Of a stretch of 64,000 nt of DNA, positions 57,537 through 64,000 are shown piece by piece. Below the pieces are notes generated by a model, which ran no database searches, was not told the origin of the DNA, and saw only the letters and a program-made list of their open reading frames with translations. Both the position numbers and the translations under genes were made by a program. The first letter of the stretch is position 1. Each line of letters begins with the position of its first letter. Source of the DNA: Drosophila miranda (Eukaryota; Arthropoda; Insecta; Diptera; Drosophilidae); NCBI RefSeq assembly GCF_003369915.1, contig NW_022881614.1, positions 17,834,336 to 17,898,335 on the forward strand. The letters run 5' to 3'.

Positions 57537-58311
57537 GAGTTGTCGCAACTGACAACAAACCGGCAAGGCCCAAATGATTGTGAAAATTGTGGAATGTAGA
57601 TGTGACCTTACATTCCCAACCAGTATCGGGACAGATGTGTCTTTCTAGTTGTCATTCTGTTTTGTTTGTTTTGGCTTTATCACTTTATGCTGGATCAGCG
57701 CAGTGGGTTATTAAACTATTGCCACCGTTGTAAGTGACCAAGCGGGCTCCTAGGATGCAGGCCGGAATGATGAGTACATATAACACCGGTACCACCCCGA
57801 TGCATCGAGATTATTACTATTCGTTTCGTTCTTTCTTTCTTTATTCGTTTGTCTTCCTTTCCTTCCTGTTCCTTCTGGCCAATGCTGGAGGAATGCTCCT
57901 TGTTTTCCGGTTTGGATTATCCGATCAGGAACGGTGGGTGAAAGGCCTCAATTTGCCAGGAAGGAGTTGTGAATGGACTCATACTCATCGGGCTGGGGAT
58001 CTGGGATCGTTGGATGGAAACGTGGTATAAAACTATTACCCACCGCGAAAGACCCGGACCGCCTATAGCTACGAGTTGTGGGTTATTATTAATTTCTTTA
58101 TGCATGTAGTTGAGTAAATGTAGTACATGGGAAACATCATACACATACACACACATAGATATACCCTATTATTCCCTTTGCCTTAAGCATGGTCCTAGCA
58201 GATTGTTTTTTTTTGTTTGATACTGTATTTTTTTTTTTTTTTTTTTTATTAATATCTTAAATTTTATTTATCTATTTAATTACTTTATTATTATATTTTA
58301 TATTTTATATA
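57537..58311 (+). other. Untranslated leader of the LTR element
   Basis: About 0.8 kb between primer site and first frame, with a long T-run near 58230. I see no convincing gene in it; a 98-codon frame at 57734-58030 has no recognisable domain. Confidence 0.5.
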
Positions 58312-58680
58312 ATGCCCGTATTTGGCAGTTGCGAGAATTTAGCAGACGAAGAATTACAAGAAAGTGTTTGCTTGATCTGCCAGGCTCAGGTGGAATATTT
58401 GGCTCAGCTCCTTACCACGTCTTGTGGTCACACTTTCCATAGGGCCTGTTTTGGCGCACAAGTGGGTTCTAAGAAGGTTTGTCCTGTCTGCAAAACGTCT
58501 TTTCAGTCATCGACGTTGAATTTATTAGACGAAACTGCTGGGGATACCGTCGGAACCTTATTGGTACCAAAAATGCCTGATACAAGGAGTAAAGCCCATG
58601 TGGGGCTCCACAGGGAGCTTCGACGTCTGCTTCGGCCAATCAGCCGAAAACTAGGGAAGCTGGTCCGCCAGTGGTGGTAG
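58312..58680 (+). CDS. RING-finger frame upstream of gag in the LTR element (fossil)
   Basis: Begins with ATG and carries Cys-X2-Cys (CLIC), then Cys-X-His-X2-His-X2-Cys (CGHTFHRAC) and Cys-X2-Cys (CPVC): a RING-H2 pattern at about residues 21-63. RING-H2 domains usually bind zinc and act as ubiquitin ligases. It lies inside the element and ends where gag begins, so it belongs to the element or was captured by it. Whether related elements carry it is the open question. Confidence 0.6.
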   Translation: MPVFGSCENLADEELQESVCLICQAQVEYLAQLLTTSCGHTFHRACFGAQVGSKKVCPVCKTSFQSSTLNLLDETAGDTVGTLLVPKMPDTRSKAHVGLHRELRRLLRPISRKLGKLVRQWW

Positions 58681-59783
58681 CTCCGCCGCCTAGTAACGAG
58701 CTTCAGCGAATGATAGCCGAAGCCATGGCTGAAGCCTCGTTGACACAAACCGAGATGCTAAGCAATGCGATCGCTAGTGGTTTTCAAGGTATTCTCAGCT
58801 CTCTCATGGGCCAATTGGCAAATACAGCGGATGTTCCTTCGAGGGATAACCAAGCTGGAGAAGGATCGGCACGACGGCCGACACCTTTGCCCGGGTTTCA
58901 GGGTTTCGAAACAGCCAGCAGGAATTCCCCCATGAGTCTGGATATTCGACCAGAGCGTGTTAGTCAAATTTTAGTCAATTGGAAGCTTAGGTTCTCTGGG
59001 CGGACTGGAATTTCCGTCGACGATTTCATTTATCGGGTAGAAGCGCTCACGATCCAAACATTGGACGGGAATTTCGAGTTGCTTTCGAGATACGTGAGCA
59101 ATCTCTTTGAGGGAAGTGCCAGTGACTGGTATTGGCGCTACCATAAGAGTTTTAGGACGGTCGTTTGGGCCGACCTTAAATCTTCATTGTTAGTACGATT
59201 CAAGGATGCGAGGACAGACGTCAACATTCGAGCTGCAATAGACCGAAGGAAGCAGAAGGAGAACGAATCATTTGATGAGTTCTACGAAGCGATTGTCCGA
59301 CTGGCAGATACCCTGACAACGCCCTTGTCAGAAGGTTCCCTGATGGAGTCACTCCGATCCAATTTATTGCTGGAGATACAGCATGAACTGCTATATGAAA
59401 AGATCTTTAGCATTGCACAGTTAAGACACTTGGTGAAGACTCGGAAACTGTTCATGCAAACTGTTGGTAAAGATCCGGTGGCTAGACCACGACCAGCACC
59501 AAGACGGTTGGTTCACGCGGTAGAAAGCCTAGGGCAAGAGGAGTCAGACGAAAGTGATGGGGAGATAGCAGCGTTCAACTTAGTCTGTTGGAACTGCCGT
59601 GGTAATGGTCATCGCTACCAGGATTGCGTAGCAGAGCGAGTAGTTTTTTGCTATGAGTGTGGCCAGCCTGACACTTACAAGCCGTCGTGCCAAAAATGCC
59701 AAGCAACAAAAAACACCCAAGTGCGTGCACCCTTGAAAAGTGCACGCAGACCATCAGCGTCCAAAGCGACGAACACCGAGTAG
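58671..59783 (+). CDS. gag of the Ulysses-like element (fossil)
   Basis: A capsid-like region of about 150 residues (WKLRFSG, FEGSASDWYWR, FYEAIVRLAD) is typical of Ty3/gypsy retrotransposon gag. A Cys-X2-Cys-X4-His-X4-Cys knuckle (CWNCRGNGHRYQDC) and a second Cys-rich stretch follow. It would form the particle and bind the RNA. Confidence 0.75.
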   Translation: MVVAPPPSNELQRMIAEAMAEASLTQTEMLSNAIASGFQGILSSLMGQLANTADVPSRDNQAGEGSARRPTPLPGFQGFETASRNSPMSLDIRPERVSQILVNWKLRFSGRTGISVDDFIYRVEALTIQTLDGNFELLSRYVSNLFEGSASDWYWRYHKSFRTVVWADLKSSLLVRFKDARTDVNIRAAIDRRKQKENESFDEFYEAIVRLADTLTTPLSEGSLMESLRSNLLLEIQHELLYEKIFSIAQLRHLVKTRKLFMQTVGKDPVARPRPAPRRLVHAVESLGQEESDESDGEIAAFNLVCWNCRGNGHRYQDCVAERVVFCYECGQPDTYKPSCQKCQATKNTQVRAPLKSARRPSASKATNTE

Positions 59784-62771
59784 CGATAGAAGCTGCTACG
59801 CAATTCACAATCCCAATAGTAAACAATAATTTAACCATAGTTAATAAGAAAATAACACAGGAAGAAAAAGAGGATAGGGAGTCTAAACGGAAGGCACGAG
59901 CTAAAGTACGTCGGGAAGAATTTGTCAGAAATCTAAAGTTAGAGAAAAAAGCTCTGGTATCGTCAATAATATCAGAAGATCTCAGGCCATATGCAGAGGT
60001 CACATTATTAGACAGAAAGCTTGTTGGATTAATGGATACAGGGGCATCTATTAGTTGCATTGGTGGAGATTTGGCCAGCGAGCTGCTTGAAAGCCAATTT
60101 CAATTTAAGCCCATGACATCCACAGTTCGGACAGCGGGTGGGCAGTCTCAAAGAGTGGTGGGGAAGCTTAAAGCGGAAGTGGGCTATAAAGGTGTTACCA
60201 GGTCTGTTACCCTATACATCGTTCCAACCCTAACGCAGCCTCTGTATCTGGGACATGTAATATGCAGTGTCCCCAGCTATCGAGAAATTAATGTATGAGG
60301 AGTTGGATTGCATGTTAGCGCTAGGGGTCATCGAAGAATCCAACAGTGCGTGGTCTTGTCCGGTAGTACTCGTCCGGAAGCCGGAGAAGGTTCGTCTTTG
60401 TATAGACAGCCGCAAGGTGAACGAGGTGACTCGGAAGGACGCGTATCCCATGCCGCTCATAGATGGGATCTTAAGCCGGTTACCAAAGGCAGAATACATA
60501 ACTAGCCTCGACCTGAAAGATGCCTACTGGCAAATACCGCTAGAAGAAGGTTCTAGGGATAAAACAGCATTCACAGTGCCTGGACGGCCACTTTACCAGT
60601 TTAAAGTTATGCCGTTTGGGCTTACCAATGCGCCGTCTACTATGTCCAAACTTATGGACCGCATTATTCCAGCCAATCTTCGAAACGAAGTGTTTATATA
60701 CTTGGATGACCTGCTTATAGTGTCAGACACCTTTGAAAGGCATCTGAGTGTGTTAAAAGTATTAGCAGAGAAGCTGTCTGCAGCGGGGCTTACAATTAAT
60801 ATACAGAAGAGCAAGTTCTGTGTGCCTGAGGTCCGCTATCTGGGGCATGTAGTGGGTCACGGTATTATAGGCATGGACTTGGACAAAATAGAGGCCATTA
60901 AGGAATATACTGCTCCGAAGTCGGTGAAACAGTTGCGTCGATTCTTGGGTATGACGGGATGGTACCACAAATTTATAAAGAATTTTGCGGCTATTGCGGC
61001 GCCTCTGACGGACGCCCTGAAGCAGAAACGCCAGTTCATTTGGTCCGAAGAAGCAGAAGCTGCATTCACAGCTCTGAAGAACTCAATGTGTGAAGCTCCC
61101 GTCTACCACACACCGAATTTTGAAAAGCCTTTCTTTATCCACTGCGACGCTAGTCACTCAGGAGTAGGAGGGGTACTGATGCAGATAAACGAAGAGGGCG
61201 ATGAAGTACCACTTGCGTTTATGTCACGAAAATTGAATAAGTGCCAACGTGCTTACTCGGTGACGGAAAAGGAATGCTTAGCTGCCATTCTGAGCATTAA
61301 GAAATTTCGCGCTTATGTAGAGGGACATCAATTTACGGTGATAACCGACCATGCCTCCTTGAAGTGGCTGATGTCCCAATCAGATCTGAGTAGCAGACTG
61401 GCCAGATGGGCTTTGAAGCTTCAGGGGTATTCCTTTAATATTAGCCACCGAAAAGGGTCTCGAAACATCGTTCCAGACGCCTTGTCTCGGGTCTTTTCCC
61501 CAGATTTGTCAGAGATCGAACCAGAAGAAAGGATCGATTTGGAGTCGGAGCACTTTAGGTCGACGGATTACGTTTCCCTTAGGGCTAAAGTGGCGAGTAG
61601 TCAGGCTCAGATGCCAGATGTAAAGGTGGTAGGCAGGCATATATATCGTCGCACCGAGCACGCAACAGGCGAAAGGATAGCGGATGAACTCTGTTGGAAA
61701 ATTTGGATTCCCAAGGGGCTCATAGATTCGGTCCTGAAAATGGCCCACGAGCACGCCCTATCGGCACACGGAGGCATAAATAAAACGCTCGAAAAGGTTC
61801 GGCGCTACTATTATTGGCCGACGTTGTTAAAAGATGTCAAAGAGTTCATAAACCGGTGTGAAATTTGTAAGTGTACTAAGCATCCAAATTGACCTTTAAG
61901 ACCGCCACTAGCAAAAACGGGGGAAACAGAACGGTTCTTCCAGAAGCTCTACGTAGATTTTCTGGGACCGTATCCTAGAAGTCGTAGTGGGAATGTCGGG
62001 ATATTTGTGGTGTTAGATCATTTTTCCAAATTTCCGTTTATTAAACCCGTAAGAAAATTTACCGCCGACGCCATCGTACCATACATTGAGGAACAATTAT
62101 TTCACTGCTTTGGAGTGCCGGAAAAGCTAGTCTCGGACAACGGCGTCCAATTTAAGTCCCATGCATTCAACTCCTTGCTTCAGAAGTATGGCATAGAGAA
62201 CCCTTACCCCGCCGTTTACGCTCCGCAGGCTAGCGCGTCCGAGCGAGTTAACAGATCTATCTTGGCAGCAATCAAAGCCTACATAAATACTGACCAAAGT
62301 AACTGGGATGAGCAGCTCAGCAGTGTAGCATGTGCGTTAAGATCGGCTGTGCACAGTGCCGTAAAGGCGAGTCCATACCAGTTGGCGTTTGGGCAACAGA
62401 TGATCACGAATGGTACCACGTATCAGTTGTTGAGGCAGCTAGAGATGTTAGAAGATCGTTGGGTGCATTTTTCTAGGGACGACTCATTTGACCTGATGCG
62501 TGGCACGGCAAAGGAGGCAATGAGGGCTCAGCACGAACGAAATGAAAAGACGTATAACCTTCGAAGAAAGGAGGTATCATTCAGAGTGGGACAGGAGGTT
62601 TACCGTCGAAATTTCCAGCAAAGTAATTTCGTGAAAGGATTTAATGCCAAGTTGGCTCCCGTTTTTGTGAAGTCCCGGGTAAGGCGACAGTTGGGTCAAG
62701 CCTATTACGAGCTAGAGGATCTGCAAGGACGTCTGATCGGCAAATTCCATGCCAAAGATATCAAACAGTAG
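59780..62771 (+). pseudogene. pol region of the Ulysses-like element (fossil)
   Basis: Domains in order: aspartic protease (LMDTGAS) at about 59990-60250; reverse transcriptase with FIYLDDLLIV at about 60300-60950; RNase H (FIHCDASHSGVGG) at about 61110-61480; integrase with a zinc-binding N-terminus at about 61740-61890 and a catalytic core (SDNG) to about 62400, then a C-terminal part. The domain order is that of Ty3/gypsy elements. The region is not continuously open and is treated as broken. No envelope gene follows. Confidence 0.8.
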
Positions 62772-62840
62772 CACCATGGTTAAAAATCGCTCTAAGTGGG
62801 AATCACCCTTTTGGTCCTTCTTCCCCAAAGTGGGATTTTG

Positions 62841-62851
62841 GTAGGGGGGAT
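62841..62851 (+). other. Polypurine tract
   Basis: GTAGGGGGGAT directly before the 3' LTR, where plus-strand DNA synthesis would start. Confidence 0.65.
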
Positions 62852-62852
62852 T

Positions 62853-64000
62853 TGAAGTGGTTTGAAAGAGTAACGTATAAAAAAAAAGGTATAAATACTG
62901 GGATCCACAAAAGGGAACATTTGGAAAAGTACCAAGAAGGGATATTGGTCTCCCTATGTTACTCAACTTTGCCGCCTCATTTAAAGTTAAAAGGTAAACG
63001 AAGGAGAGCGGTTTTTTTTCTGTTTTTTGAGTTTAAACTTGTAAAATAATTACGGCGTCAATTCGAAAATGGAGGATTCTCAAGTTTAACGCTGTACTGG
63101 GGGGTCTCAGACTGTGCAGATCTAGCCTCGGTCTCTTGGAAGAAAAACTGTTGGCGAAGATAGACGTGCTATTTTTGTCCAGTCCAAGTATAAAGAAAAA
63201 AAAGAGGAATAAAAACCGGGAAAAGATCTTAACAGCTGAATACAGCAAAAAGAAAGAAATATTGTGCGTTTATAAAGTAAAAGTGTGTTAAGTGCCAATC
63301 TCAATTGGTATGTATTTCAGCGTCGCTAATATACACCACATACACTCCTGGCGTAGGGTAGTGCTTTTTTTTATTGTAGGAAATTAATTTTTCAGATTGG
63401 CGGTTAGTACCGGCTTAAACTTCGGGCAATCGTTTGGGTACCTGTCTGAACCCCAATACGAAAGCTCGCAACAACAATTTCCCCGATATTAGGGCCTCCG
63501 CCCGCGGCAAGGGACTTATGCTCCTCGCCCAACTACAGCACCGTACCAAAAATTCCCAGCGCTAGGCCGAGCAGCACAAAGCGGGAGGCGTAAAAGATCG
63601 GCTCATCAGTCGCTTTGCGGGAGCGAGCCACTTATGTGTCACGGACCCGCGATATATTGGAGGCCGTCCAATTCTGCGGAAATTATTAAAGCTATGTAAA
63701 CGGTCAGCCAATTTCTACCCGAAATATAGATCTGGGTCTCGACCTATTTTCGTTTCCCCATACGAAGTGCCGAGGAGTGCCCAGATGTGAAGCCGGCGGC
63801 AACGACTGTCGTTTTTTTTTATATCCATCAGTGTAACCGCTGATTCCTATTTTTATGCTATAGCGTCATTAGTGTAATTAGCTTAGTAAATTTCTTTTGG
63901 TTGTGTTTTTAAACTCTGTTCGGAAGAAATAGCAAGTGGAATGTGTGACAGGGCGAAAGTGAACAACGGTTAAACGGCAGAGGAGAGCGTGAGTTTTTTT
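62853..64000 (+). repeat. 3' LTR of the Ulysses-like element, first 1.15 kb
   Basis: Collinear with the 5' LTR from its TGAAGTGG start and cut by the window end. The flanking target duplication cannot be seen. Confidence 0.85.

Larger units (their letters stand above)
55291..64000 (+). mobile_element. Ulysses-like Ty3/gypsy LTR retrotransposon (fossil), cut by the window end
   Basis: Parts in order: 5' LTR, primer site, leader, RING-finger frame, gag, pol (protease, reverse transcriptase, RNase H, integrase), polypurine tract, partial 3' LTR. The 2.2-kb LTRs, tRNA-Lys-type primer site and lack of an envelope frame fit the Ulysses/Osvaldo group; Ulysses of D. virilis has LTRs of about 2.1 kb. 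All parts are present, and the coding region appears broken in a few places (about two or three). The two LTRs differ at about 1 percent over the 1.15 kb that can be compared (by eye), so the insertion is young, probably well under a million years old. Confidence 0.85.

Noticed and set aside
57734-58030. 98-codon frame in the LTR element leader
   Set aside because: No recognised domain, and the position before the RING frame and gag fits an untranslated leader.

Overview
The window is eukaryotic and looks like a Drosophila of the obscura group (D. miranda / D. pseudoobscura / D. persimilis type). The evidence is a short spliced gene with insect-style splice sites, an ISY/DINE-1-type non-autonomous Helitron, a LOA-clade LINE (the clade of D. 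miranda TRIM and D. subobscura bilbo) and a Ulysses-like LTR element. The species is inferred from these families and was not tested. The base composition, AT-rich spacers and absence of any single-copy gene suggest a repeat-rich or heterochromatic region, possibly sex-linked; that last point is a guess.

Bases 1-55290 are one head-to-tail tandem array of 23 units. A complete unit (about 2.6 kb) holds, in order: a spacer of about 430 bp; 'gene 1', a two-exon + strand gene for a 111-aa membrane protein; a 167-bp gap; 'gene 2', a - strand frame for a coiled-coil protein that converges on gene 1; and a 1.1-kb ISY-like Helitron. Units come in classes. S units (1-3, 1.6 kb) lost gene 2 and fused gene 1 to the Helitron. 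L units (4-8, 11, 13-15, 17, 18; 2.6 kb) are complete. M units (9, 10, 12, 16, 19; 2.1 kb) lost all but 33 bp of gene 1 and keep gene 2. Right-edge units 20-23 are more diverged; units 20 and 22 carry no Helitron and look like empty or cleanly lost insertion sites. Units 10-11 and 12-13 form a duplicated 4.7-kb dimer.

Bases 45680-50848 are a 5.2-kb LOA-clade LINE inserted in unit 21, flanked by a 12-bp target duplication. It has ORF1, an endonuclease/reverse transcriptase/RNase H ORF2 with a frameshift and a stop near its end, and a short CCTAA-repeat tail.

From 55291 to the window end lies a Ulysses-like Ty3/gypsy LTR retrotransposon (fossil): a 2.2-kb 5' LTR, a tRNA-Lys-type primer site, a leader, a RING-finger frame, gag, pol, a polypurine tract and the first 1.15 kb of the 3' LTR. 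It interrupts unit 23 and marks the visible right edge of the array.

The most notable feature is the amplified cassette of two unrecognised convergent genes co-amplified with a Helitron. Such arrays in this species group are known from co-amplified, often testis-expressed X/Y gene families. Whether this array belongs to one cannot be decided from the sequence alone.
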